NCBI GenBank assembly: GCA_030425145.1
Contig: JAUHVK010000037.1
Span: forward strand, 1 to 37,896
Direction: 5' to 3'
Length of the DNA stretch: 37,896 bases
Origin: Alphaproteobacteria bacterium
Lineage (GTDB): Bacteria > Pseudomonadota > Alphaproteobacteria > Rhodobacterales > Rhodobacteraceae
Shown here: positions 8,508 through 15,657 of the stretch, in pieces
How the letters are laid out: the number at the start of each line of letters is the position of its first letter
Numbering within the stretch: the stretch's first letter is position 1
Program-made: the position numbers and the translations under genes
The notes under the pieces: generated by a model
Database searches by the model: none
What the model saw: the letters and a program-made list of their open reading frames with translations, nothing else
What the model was told of the DNA's origin: nothing

Positions 8508-9208
8508 GCGCCCGCATGCAGGATCCGACGACCCTCGCGTCGCGGCCCGTCGAGTTGGATGACGGACAGGTGTGGCTGTCTTTGCCAGAAATAGAGTCAC
8601 TCACGGCCCGCGCGACGCGCGGTGCCGGTTTGGGCTGGGGCCTTGCCGAGGAAACAGGCCAGGCAGCCGTCTGGCTGGCACGAAGCGGACTGGACTGGGC
8701 TACGCCCCTCCTGTCGCGGCTCGAAGGTGTTCCCGGCGCGGATTTCAGGCCGGCGGCCGGAACCTGGACCAGCGAAGGGCCATCCTGCGGACTGAAGATC
8801 GGCATCGCGCTTTCGGACTTCGCGACCCTCCCCGAGGGCCCGGCCACCGAGTTGGCACTTGGCCCGGTCATGGACGCGTTTCTGGTGCTGCCCTTCGCCG
8901 CGCGCGCATCAGCAGCAATTGGTGCGCCGCTCCGGCTCGACATAAACGGCGCCCCGGCAGCTTGGGTGTCCGGTGGAACCCTTGTTGCCATCGACGGCGG
9001 GGTCCCGGCCCTTCAGATCTGCAATCTGCGCATCGTTCGCGTCACCGACCAATCCCTTCCCGCGGATCAGAACCGACAGGACGACAAGGGCTTTCCGATC
9101 TCTGAAGCACTGTGGAACCGCCTCGACCGCCTCGCGCTCGGAATGACCGTTCCCGCAACAGAGCAATCACTGGCCGGCGCAGGCGCCGGAACGCGCGACA
9201 ATGACTAA
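8504..9208 (+). CDS. DUF3726-like protein (234 aa)
   Basis: The 234-residue product begins at a GTG that overlaps the preceding stop (GTGA). The N-terminal half, LSLPEIESLTARATRGAGLG followed by WGLAEETGQAAVWLARSGLD, is what I recall as the signature of the DUF3726 family. That identification is from memory and should be checked. There is no signal peptide or membrane segment, and the second half is beta-rich (LRLDINGAPAAWVSGGT). The function is unknown. Together with the previous gene it may form a two-component enzyme or accessory pair for the Ldh, aldehyde dehydrogenase and dipeptidase encoded upstream. A 90-base gap separates it from the transporter genes, leaving room for a separate promoter or mRNA processing site. 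Confidence 0.7.
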   Translation: MSARMQDPTTLASRPVELDDGQVWLSLPEIESLTARATRGAGLGWGLAEETGQAAVWLARSGLDWATPLLSRLEGVPGADFRPAAGTWTSEGPSCGLKIGIALSDFATLPEGPATELALGPVMDAFLVLPFAARASAAIGAPLRLDINGAPAAWVSGGTLVAIDGGVPALQICNLRIVRVTDQSLPADQNRQDDKGFPISEALWNRLDRLALGMTVPATEQSLAGAGAGTRDND

Positions 9209-9298
9209 GGGACAGAAACCAAAGGGAATCCTCCGAAACACGGTGGTTCCTTCCTGCAACCAAGACCACAAAAAATCTGACAAATGGGAGACTGAAAC

Positions 9299-10258
9299 AT
9301 GAGAAGAATTCTTCTTGCTACCGCGTTTGGCGCCTTTGCCGTTCCTGCCGCCGCACAGGAATGCGGCGACGTTTCGCTGGCTGAAATGAACTGGGCCTCG
9401 GCCTCGATCATCACCAAGATCACCGAGTTCTTGATGACCCAGGGCTACGGTTGCAACGTCACCCTGGTTCCGTCCGCGACGACCACCGCCGTCACGTCCC
9501 TGGCCGAGAATAACGAGCCCGACGTCGTGCCAGAGCTGTGGATCAACTCCGCGCCCCTCTACAATAAGCTGGAAGCCGAGGGCAAAGTCCGCAAAGCGGT
9601 CGACGTCTTCTCGGATGGCGGAACCGAGAACTGGTTTGTGCCCGACTATCTGGTCGCAGAGCATCCCGAGCTTGCCACCATCGACGGCATCCTCGCCAAC
9701 CCCGAACTGGTGGGCGGAAAATTCCACAACTGTCCCGACGGCTGGGGTTGCCGGACCGCCAACGACAACCTGGTCAAGGCCTTTGACTTTGAAGGCCACG
9801 GAATGGAGGTCTTCAACCACGGCTCGGGCGAGACACTCGCCGCCGCGATGGCCTCCGCTTACGAGGCCCGCGATCCGTTCTTTGGCTATCAATACGGGCC
9901 GAGCGCCGTCCTTGGCCGCTACAACATGGTTGCGGTGGACATGGGACCGCACGATCCGGAAATCCACGCCTGCAACCAGACCGTCGATTGCGCCACACCG
10001 CAAAAGTCGTCCTATCCGGCCGCACCAGTGCTGACCGTCGTGACGTCGGACTTCGCCGACCGTAACCCGGAGGTTTTCGATCTCGTCAGTAACATCTCCT
10101 TCACTTCGAACGAGATGAGCCAGCTTTTGGCGTGGCAGACCGATAACAGCGCCTCGGCCGATGAAGCGGCGGTCTATTTCCTCACCCAGAACAAGGACAC
10201 CTGGATGGGGTGGGTGAACGAAGACGCAGCGGCCAAGCTGGGCGCGATCTTCCAGTAA
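9299..10258 (+). CDS. glycine-betaine/quaternary-amine ABC transporter substrate-binding protein (ProX/OpuAC type)
   Basis: The 319-residue protein starts with a Sec signal peptide (MRRILLATAFGAFAVPAAAQ, cleavage near residue 19). It continues as a type-II periplasmic binding protein of the OpuAC family: VSLAEMNWASASIITKITEFL, an aromatic-rich binding region (PELWINSAP, ENWFVPDYL, FFGYQYGP), and a closing segment NKDTWMGWVNEDAAAKLG. Aromatic residues typically form a cation-pi cage for quaternary ammonium groups in this family. The ATG follows GGGAGACTGAAAC. Cys pairs (CNQTVDC and NCPDGWGC) may form disulfides in the periplasm. The genomic partners downstream are the permease and ATPase. The exact ligand (glycine betaine, proline betaine or another) is unknown. 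Confidence 0.9.
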   Translation: MRRILLATAFGAFAVPAAAQECGDVSLAEMNWASASIITKITEFLMTQGYGCNVTLVPSATTTAVTSLAENNEPDVVPELWINSAPLYNKLEAEGKVRKAVDVFSDGGTENWFVPDYLVAEHPELATIDGILANPELVGGKFHNCPDGWGCRTANDNLVKAFDFEGHGMEVFNHGSGETLAAAMASAYEARDPFFGYQYGPSAVLGRYNMVAVDMGPHDPEIHACNQTVDCATPQKSSYPAAPVLTVVTSDFADRNPEVFDLVSNISFTSNEMSQLLAWQTDNSASADEAAVYFLTQNKDTWMGWVNEDAAAKLGAIFQ

Positions 10259-10268
10259 ACGACAAAAC

Positions 10269-10295
10269 GGGGCGGGCCGCGCAGCGGGCCGCCCC
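10269..10295 (+). promoter_or_regulatory. intra-operon GC-rich hairpin downstream of the binding-protein gene
   Basis: GGGGCGGGCCGC and GCGGGCCGCCCC pair with a single mismatch around a 3-base loop, 10 bases after the stop codon. No T-run follows. Such hairpins often stabilise the upstream mRNA or partially attenuate transcription, giving more binding protein than permease. That role is inferred from position. Confidence 0.6.
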
Positions 10296-10324
10296 TGTTC
10301 CGGCGGCGAGCGGAGGAGCGAACA

Positions 10325-11392
10325 TTGGCCACTTACGATTTCATTTTCGACAGTCTTGGCCTGCGTGGATGGTGCGGAGACGCCGATGACGGCACCGCTG
10401 GCGGACCGATGACCATGGAGCAGCTTCTTGCAGGCGGTGCAAAGGCCCAACCCGCCGAAGAGACCTTTGGCCTTTCCGACGTCTGGAACCTGCCCTTCCC
10501 TTCGCTGGACGCATTGAATGCCGCGTGCCCGTCGGTCGCCCGTACCCGTGATATGACGCGCGGCGTAGAGCAGAGCTTTCTTGCCGTCAAGGATGGTCTC
10601 AAGGTCGTGCTCGACCCGCTGACGCAGCCGCTTAGCTGGCTGCTCGAGGGCGCGCTTTATCTGTTCCAGTGGACACCCTGGTGGCTGATGATTCCGATCC
10701 TGGCACTGGTGGTCTTCTACGCCTCGAAATCGGCACGGTTGGTTGGCTTCGTCGTCGGCGCGCTGTGCTTTCTGGCCTTTATCGACCACTACAGCTTCGC
10801 CATGCAGACGCTGTCGATCATCTTTGTCTGCGCGTGTCTCTGCGTGCTCATAGGAGTGCCCATCGGGATTGCCATGTCCCGCAGCGACGGCCTGCAACGG
10901 GCGATGATACCGGTTCTGGACATGCTTCAGACCTTGCCGACCTTCGTCTATCTCATTCCCTTGATCTTTCTGTTCTCGGTAACTGAACCCAAACTCTACG
11001 GGATCGCCATTATCCTTTACGCCATCGTCCCGGTGATACGCCTGACGGATCTCGGCATCCGCTTGGTCGACAAGGAAGTGATCGAGGCAGCCGATGCCTT
11101 TGGCATGACCGACCGTCAGAAGCTTTACGGTGTCGAGATTCCGCTCGCCTTGCCGAACATCATGGCGGGCGTGAACCAGACGATCATGATGAGCCTCGCG
11201 ATGGTGGTGATCGCCAGCCTTGTGTCGGCACCGGGATTGGGTGTGCTGGTCCTTCGGGGCATCCGCAACCTCGAACTTGGCGTGGGCCTTGTCGCGGGTC
11301 TCGGGATCGTGCTGCTTGCGGTGATCCTCGACCGCGTCACCAAGGCGGCGCTGGCGCGGGTGAACGCCGCCAGTTCCCTGCCACGGCACTGA
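10325..11392 (+). CDS. betaine-type ABC transporter permease (ProW/OpuAB type)
   Basis: The 355-residue protein starts at TTG 10325 behind a strong GGAGGAG ribosome-binding site. Residues 1-100 are a hydrophilic N-terminal extension typical of ProW proteins. Several membrane segments follow from about residue 115 (WWLMIPILALVVFYA, LVGFVVGALCFLAFI, TLSIIFVCACLCVLIGVPIG, FVYLIPLIFLFSV, MMSLAMVVIASLVSA, VGLVAGLGIVLLAVIL). The cytoplasmic EAA loop that docks the ATPase is clear: EAADAFGMTDRQKLYGVEIP, with LPNIMAGVNQ after it. It forms the inner-membrane channel of the importer, with the flanking binding protein and ATPase. Spacing to the ATPase gene is 13 bases. Confidence 0.92.
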   Translation: MATYDFIFDSLGLRGWCGDADDGTAGGPMTMEQLLAGGAKAQPAEETFGLSDVWNLPFPSLDALNAACPSVARTRDMTRGVEQSFLAVKDGLKVVLDPLTQPLSWLLEGALYLFQWTPWWLMIPILALVVFYASKSARLVGFVVGALCFLAFIDHYSFAMQTLSIIFVCACLCVLIGVPIGIAMSRSDGLQRAMIPVLDMLQTLPTFVYLIPLIFLFSVTEPKLYGIAIILYAIVPVIRLTDLGIRLVDKEVIEAADAFGMTDRQKLYGVEIPLALPNIMAGVNQTIMMSLAMVVIASLVSAPGLGVLVLRGIRNLELGVGLVAGLGIVLLAVILDRVTKAALARVNAASSLPRH

Positions 11393-11405
11393 GGAGACCG
11401 GGTCC

Positions 11406-12470
11406 ATGAGCAAGACAACGCGTATCTCGATCCGTAACCTCTACAAGATCTTCGGAGCAGATCCCGAACGCGCCCTCGGGCTCGTCCGTAATGGCGTGGG
11501 CAAGGCCGACCTGTTGAAGAAGCACGGCCACGTCCTTGGCCTGAAGGACATCAACGTCGACATGGGTAGTGGCGACATCACCGTCATCATGGGACTGTCC
11601 GGTTCAGGCAAGTCGACACTGATCCGGCACGTCAACCGGCTCATCGAGCCGACGGCGGGCGAGATCGTCGTCGATGGCGAGGACGTGCTGCGCTACGATG
11701 CCGAGCGCCTTCGCGATATGCGCCGCAAGCAGATGTCGATGGTGTTTCAGCACTTCGCGCTCTTGCCGCACCGAACCGTTCGGGACAACGCTGGCATGGC
11801 GCAGGCGGTGCGCGGCATCGACCGAAAGGACTATGAGCGCGACGCCGAGAAATGGCTCGACCGGGTCGGTTTGGGTGGCCAGGGCCACCAGTATCCGCAC
11901 CAGCTTTCGGGCGGAATGCAACAGCGCGTGGGCATCGCCCGAGCGTTGACCTCGAACTCGCCGATCATGCTCATGGACGAGGCGTTCTCGGCGCTCGATC
12001 CGCTGATCCGTACCGACATGCAGGACTTGCTGCTCGAACTTCAGGGCGAGTTGCACAAGACCATCGTCTTCATCAGCCACGATCTCGACGAGGCGATGAA
12101 GCTGGCCGACCATCTGGTGATCCTGAAGGACGGCGCAGTTGTCCAGCAAGGCGAGCCACAGGAGATCCTGCTGCACCCGAACGATCCCTACATCGTGGAC
12201 TTCATCAGCGACATCAACCGCGCGCGTGTGCTGCGGGTGCGCTCGGTGATGGAGCCGGGCGCGCCCGACCCTGAGGAGGGTGTTGCAGGCGAGGTCGATG
12301 CGGACGACACTCTGGAATCCGTGATCGCGCGGTCTGGCGGTGACACCTCGCACAGCTTCCGCGTGATGCAGGGCGGGCGACGCGTCGGGGTACTGAACAT
12401 GCAGAAGCTCGTCCGCGCACTGGTTCCGACACGCGCCGCTGAAGGCGGTATGCGCAAACGGGCGACTTGA
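11406..12470 (+). CDS. betaine-type ABC transporter ATP-binding protein (ProV/OpuAA type)
   Basis: The 354-residue ATPase has every ABC motif: Walker A GLSGSGKST (63-71), Q-loop Gln115, signature LSGGMQQR (from 167), Walker B IMLMDEAFSALDP (from 187) and H-loop His225. The N-terminal NLYKIFG and ALGLVRNG segments are specific to ProV/OpuAA. The C-terminal 90 residues replace the tandem CBS osmosensing domains with one shortened domain of about CBS length. Osmotic gating may thus be reduced, which fits a catabolic rather than osmoprotective transporter; this is inference. It is the last gene of the operon. No intrinsic terminator was seen directly after it. Confidence 0.92.
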   Translation: MSKTTRISIRNLYKIFGADPERALGLVRNGVGKADLLKKHGHVLGLKDINVDMGSGDITVIMGLSGSGKSTLIRHVNRLIEPTAGEIVVDGEDVLRYDAERLRDMRRKQMSMVFQHFALLPHRTVRDNAGMAQAVRGIDRKDYERDAEKWLDRVGLGGQGHQYPHQLSGGMQQRVGIARALTSNSPIMLMDEAFSALDPLIRTDMQDLLLELQGELHKTIVFISHDLDEAMKLADHLVILKDGAVVQQGEPQEILLHPNDPYIVDFISDINRARVLRVRSVMEPGAPDPEEGVAGEVDADDTLESVIARSGGDTSHSFRVMQGGRRVGVLNMQKLVRALVPTRAAEGGMRKRAT

Positions 12471-12894
12471 GGCGGATGGATGACGGCACGGTAGAGGAGA
12501 AGAGTGTTCCCGTGTCACCATCAGTGCCAGACAGTTAGGAGGCAAAAAGTCTCCGATGAAAGGGGATCACATTCTTTTCCTATCGACGGACCGAAAGTCT
12601 GTGCGAGCGTAACCGCGCGACATTGGAGGAACGTCCCACCGAGAACCGCAAGTACCAGGCTCCCGACCGAAAAAACCGAGCGGGACTACTTCGGCCCACC
12701 CCATATCCACAAGTTGGTCTGTTCGGGCGTCGGGCCGGTTCACGCTTGCGGCGAACTTCCGGAATTCACTCTGATCGCATTATTTCAGCGGATTGCTTGG
12801 ACAAAGAACAAGCTGCTTTGTTCTTCTGCGAAGTTGGATTGGGTCAGACGCGCTCGTATTTGGCAGGCCTTCGTTTGGTTCATAGCTGATACAC
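12471..12894. other. 424-base stretch without a recognised gene
   Basis: Two overlapping plus-strand ORFs exist but have no ribosome-binding site, no motif, and biased Arg/Pro composition. This probably is the trailer of the operon plus the upstream region of the small gene at 12895. Confidence 0.5.
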
Positions 12895-13158
12895 ATGACC
12901 AAGCGTACGGCCTCATCTCCCTTGCGCACGAACCTGCGTGATCGCGAACCTGCATTTGCACCGATGTCCCGCTTTGATGCCGCCGCATTCCATGATCGCT
13001 TCGTCACGTTGCGCATTCTCTCTCGGATCAGAGGGGAAAGCTGGCAATCGCTCTCAAGCAAGTTGCGGGATGCAGGGGTTGCCCCTTTCAAACCCGGCGA
13101 TACGGATTACGTCAATATTTATCTGAAGTACGAAGTGCAGCCTGCCCTTCCGAAGTGA
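12895..13158 (+). CDS. hypothetical protein (87 aa)
   Basis: This 87-residue basic protein was not assigned to a family. Residues 30-75 read like a small helix-turn-helix or wHTH end domain (FVTLRILSRIRGESWQSLSS, LRDAGVAPFKPG, then YLKYEVQPALP). A good intrinsic terminator follows 25 bases after the stop, which supports a real transcription unit. The ribosome-binding site is weak. It could be a stand-alone small DNA-binding protein or a C-terminal fragment of a larger protein such as a recombination accessory factor. It sits 100 bases from an IS3 element, in a region that seems to have lost DNA. Confidence 0.45.
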   Translation: MTKRTASSPLRTNLRDREPAFAPMSRFDAAAFHDRFVTLRILSRIRGESWQSLSSKLRDAGVAPFKPGDTDYVNIYLKYEVQPALPK

Positions 13159-13182
13159 GTCAGCACAGAAACGAAACAAAAC

Positions 13183-13211
13183 GGTCGGTGCCATTCGACA
13201 CCGCCCTTTTT
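13183..13211 (+). terminator. intrinsic terminator after the 87-aa gene
   Basis: GGTCGGTG pairs with CACCGCCC (one mismatch) around an 8-base loop and is followed by TTTTT. It lies just downstream of the small gene on the plus strand. Confidence 0.7.
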
Positions 13212-13266
13212 CGTTCAGGATCAGCAAATCTCATGGCTCGCAGCAAAAACCCGACTTTTGTCGAAA

Positions 13267-13292
13267 TGAGCTACTCCCCGTCTCTTGGACAG
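13267..13292. repeat. terminal inverted repeat of the IS3 element, distal (orfB) end
   Basis: Begins TGAGCTACTCCCCG and ends TTGGACAG. It matches the reverse complement of 14514-14539 at 19 of 26 positions. Confidence 0.75.
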
Positions 13293-13305
13293 GATCTGGC
13301 GTAAT

Positions 13306-14205
13306 TTAAGCTACTCTTTGCACCTGCTGATCAGGTTGGTTGATAACATGTCTCTGCCAATAGACCAGCGCCGGTGGCTTGCCGCCGAGGGCTAAGTGAG
13401 GACGCTGGTGGTTGTAGAAGGTCATCCATTTCCGGATGGCCGCTTTCGTCTCTGATCCGGTCTCCCAGGCATGCAGGTAGACGCATTCCTATTTCAGGGT
13501 TCGCCACAGCCGCTCGATGAAGATGTTGTCGAGGAAACGGCCTTTCCCATCCATCGAGATGCGCACGCCGGATCGGCGGAGCCGGTCGGTCCAGGCGAAG
13601 GACGTGAACTGGCTGCCCTGATCCGTGTTCATGATCTCGGGCGTGCCGAACTTGTGGATGGCCTCGTTCAGCGCTTCGACGCAGAAGTCGGCCTCCAGGG
13701 TGTTCGAGATCCGCCAGGACAAAACCTTGCGCGTGTGCCAGTCCATGATCGCCACGAGGTATAGGAACCCGCGCCGCATGGGCAGGTAGGTGATGTCCGA
13801 GCACCAGACCTGGTTCGGACGATTCACGCGCAGCCCTTTCAGAAGGTAAGGATAGGTCTTGTGTCCTTTCGTCGGCCTGCTCGTGTTGGGCTTCTGGTAA
13901 ATCGGCATCAGCCCCATGAGGCGCATTAGCCGGCGTATCCGCTTCTCGTTCACGAGATGCCCGTCATCGCGCAGGTGCCAGGTCATCTGGCGGACACCGA
14001 AGAACGGCGTCTCCAGGAACTGCTCGTCGATCTGCCGCATCAGGCCGAGGTTCTGTTCGGTCTCTCCCTTCGGCTCGTAGTAATAGGACGAGCGCGCGAT
14101 CGACAGCAGCTTGCACTGCTGACCGATGGACAGCTGGGGATGGTCAGGCTCGATCATGCCGCGCCTCACTTCCCGCCCCAGGGCTTCAGCTTTCGTTCCA
14201 AAAAA
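13306..14205 (-). pseudogene. IS3-family transposase OrfB, interrupted by an amber codon
   Basis: After the frameshift site the frame encodes the integrase-type catalytic domain: WCSDITYL (first Asp), NTDQGSQFTS (second Asp) and DNIFIERLWRTLK (Glu). At 13489-13491 an in-frame TAG replaces the Tyr normally found in LKYECVYLHAW. The same frame then continues with the expected tail (ECVYLHAWETGSETKAAIRK, NHQRPHLALGGKPPALVYW) to a TAA at 13306. The catalytic triad precedes the stop but about 60 residues would be lost, so the copy is probably inactive unless the amber codon is read through. A sequencing error of one base cannot be excluded. Confidence 0.85.
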
Positions 14206-14459
14206 GAGTTGGCCACCGCCAGCTCCCCGATCTTGGCGTGGAGCTCCTTCACCTGCTCCTCGTCGATCTCGGGTCTCTTGCGGCCTCCGCGCTCGAACAC
14301 GCCGGACGCGCCTTCGAGCAGGGCTCGCTTCCATTGATGGATCATCGTCGGATGCACTCCGAACCGGCTCGCCAGCTCGGACACCGTCTCTTCACCCTTC
14401 AGGGCTTCCAGCGCGGCCTTCGCCTTGAACTCGGGCGCGTGCTGCTTGCGTTTCGACAT
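14166..14459 (-). CDS. IS3-family transposase OrfA (helix-turn-helix subunit)
   Basis: The 97-residue protein is a typical OrfA. It has an N-terminal helix-turn-helix (EFKAKAALEALKGEETVSEL, then FGVHPTMIHQWKRALLEGA) that recognises the IS ends, and a C-terminal leucine-zipper-like helix (EEQVKELHAKIGELAVANSF). It alone acts as a regulator. By a -1 ribosomal frameshift it is fused to OrfB to make the active transposase. The frameshift site T-TTT-TTG lies at 14199-14205 in the codons for Ser-Phe-Leu. OrfA itself looks intact. Confidence 0.88.
   Translation of the reverse strand: MSKRKQHAPEFKAKAALEALKGEETVSELASRFGVHPTMIHQWKRALLEGASGVFERGGRKRPEIDEEQVKELHAKIGELAVANSFLERKLKPWGGK
14199..14205 (-). 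promoter_or_regulatory. programmed -1 frameshift slippery heptamer
   Basis: On the minus strand the bases read T TTT TTG in the orfA frame, a canonical X-XXY-YYZ site. Slipping back one base here joins OrfA to the DDE frame (continuing FFGTKAEALG). Confidence 0.65.
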
Positions 14460-14513
14460 CTCTGATCTCCTTCTCGTCGAAGATCAGCAGAATGCAAATC
14501 GTAGCTTACCTCA

Positions 14514-14539
14514 CTGTCCGAATTTCAGGGGGTAGCTCA
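14514..14539. repeat. terminal inverted repeat of the IS3 element, orfA end
   Basis: Read on the minus strand it begins TGAGCTACCCCCTG and ends CGGACAG, the partner of the repeat at 13267. Confidence 0.75.
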
Positions 14540-14653
14540 CAATTCCGCGATAGGGTAGTCGCGCACGCCGGTCATCAGACCAACCTGATTGTCGACAAGC
14601 ACCAAGGCGGCATTGTCGCGTGTCAATGGTGTTGGGTTGTATGCGTTGGTCAT
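14540..14653 (-). pseudogene. isochorismatase-family hydrolase, 5' fragment cut by the IS3 element
   Basis: From ATG 14653 only 38 codons remain before the IS end. They read MTNAYNPTPLTRDNAALVLV and then DNQVGLMTGVRDYPIAEL, which closely resembles the start of YcaC-type cysteine hydrolases (the Asp of VDNQ is the catalytic Asp). The Lys and Cys motifs are lost. No continuation is found beyond the other end of the IS, so the 3' part was deleted rather than simply interrupted. The fragment follows the pirin gene by 29 bases on the same strand. Pirin plus YcaC-like hydrolase is a familiar pairing, so this was once a two-gene operon. Confidence 0.8.
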
Positions 14654-14682
14654 TGAATTCTCCATCTTTTGGGTTGGGGACC

Positions 14683-15549
14683 CTAGTCAATTGATCCAAG
14701 CCGACCGTCGCGATAGGCGGCTTCGACTGCGTCAAGCTCTGTCGCGTTGCCCATGGCGTATGGGCCTCGTTGAACAAATGCTTGGCGTAGGGGGTGACCC
14801 CGAAACAGGACGACATGTGCGCCGCCTTCGGAGGAAAAAGAGATGTCGGTGGCGCCGGCAAAGGCGATGGCTTTGCCCGGTTGCAGATCGGTGGCCCCAG
14901 CGTTCCAAGTCACGGTGGACGTGCCTTTGATGGGAAGGATCCAGGCGTGCTGTCCCGGGTCGCCGTGGTGCGCGAATGTCCCACCGGACTGGAGGGAGAT
15001 ATCCAGCAGCGTCAGCGAAAGGTCCGGTGCCGCCTGACCTGCGATCCCTTGGCTTTGACCCAGGATCAGCCGCGCCGTGCTGCGGTCGCCCGTCAGTTTC
15101 GGGATTTCCTTCGCCTTCAGGTGAAAGGCAGACGGTGCGTCGTGCCTGTGATCGGCGGGCAGATTGACGAAGACCTGCAGCGCGTGTGTGCGCGCACCGG
15201 GGCGTGGCGCCTCGTTATGGATCGCGCCCTTTGCAGCTTTAAACCAGTACAGATCGCCTGGTGCCAGATCGAGGTCATTGCCCACAGAGTCGCGATTATG
15301 GAACGCGCCTTCGCTATCTTCGAACATGACTGTGACAGCAGATAACCCCGCGTGCGCGTGGGTGCCGAAGGTCGGCTTCGTCATGAGGAAGTGATCGACC
15401 ATGATCAGCGGATCCATCAGGCCGCCGAAGTCCGCATGTTGGTAGCTTTGGGCCGCAAACCCGTCACCAATGGCGACCTTGCGGCCGTCGCTTTGGGCGT
15501 GGGTTTCGCAGGGAACGCCTGCGAGCTTATCAATCAGTTGCGTGGTCAT
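14683..15549 (-). CDS. pirin family protein
   Basis: The 288-residue protein is a bicupin pirin. The N-terminal cupin has GGLMDPLIMVDHFLM, THAHAGLSAVTVMFEDSEG (metal-binding His pair and Glu), FHNRDS and APGDLYWFKAAKGAIHNE. The C-terminal cupin holds GTFAHHGDPGQHAWILP and HVVLFRGHPLRQAFVQRGPY (the GxPLxxPxxxxGPF-like pirin tail). Bacterial pirins bind a metal; some act as quercetinases and others as redox- or stress-linked regulators. The function here is not settled. The gene is divergent from a LysR regulator 108 bases away that probably controls it. The downstream partner gene has been destroyed by the IS. Confidence 0.9.
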   Translation of the reverse strand: MTTQLIDKLAGVPCETHAQSDGRKVAIGDGFAAQSYQHADFGGLMDPLIMVDHFLMTKPTFGTHAHAGLSAVTVMFEDSEGAFHNRDSVGNDLDLAPGDLYWFKAAKGAIHNEAPRPGARTHALQVFVNLPADHRHDAPSAFHLKAKEIPKLTGDRSTARLILGQSQGIAGQAAPDLSLTLLDISLQSGGTFAHHGDPGQHAWILPIKGTSTVTWNAGATDLQPGKAIAFAGATDISFSSEGGAHVVLFRGHPLRQAFVQRGPYAMGNATELDAVEAAYRDGRLGSID

Positions 15550-15615
15550 GCCATACTCTCACTTGTGTTGCATTGAGAATATGAGAGAGACGATAGTCCG
15601 AAAATTAGGTAAAAT

Positions 15616-15632
15616 TGGAACTTATCGTTCCA
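15616..15632. promoter_or_regulatory. candidate LysR operator between pirin and LysR genes
   Basis: TGGAAC-TTATC-GTTCCA is a perfect 6-base inverted repeat with 5-base spacer, 25 bases before the LysR start codon in the divergent promoter region. It also matches the T-N11-A pattern. Confidence 0.5.
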
Positions 15633-15657
15633 TTGATAGGACAGTAAGAGGCGCGAC

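Larger units (their letters stand above)
13267..14539 (-). mobile_element. IS3-family insertion sequence, complete ends, broken transposase
   Basis: The 1273-base element is bounded by 26-base imperfect inverted repeats (13267-13292 and 14514-14539; 19 of 26 bases match), both starting TGAGCTAC and ending GGACAG. It carries orfA and orfB on the minus strand with a programmed frameshift site. No target-site duplication is visible: the flanks are GAAA on the left and CAAT on the right. The element also abuts a truncated gene on its right side. Both facts suggest an adjacent deletion or recombination between IS copies after insertion. Confidence 0.85.

Noticed and set aside
9167-11413. 748-codon open frame on the minus strand opposite the transporter genes
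   Set aside because: It is the antisense of high-GC coding DNA; it shows no motifs, is His/Arg/Gly-rich, and the plus strand clearly encodes ABC transporter proteins.
11604-12545. 313-codon minus-strand frame opposite the ATP-binding protein gene
   Set aside because: Antisense shadow; the plus strand carries all ABC ATPase motifs.
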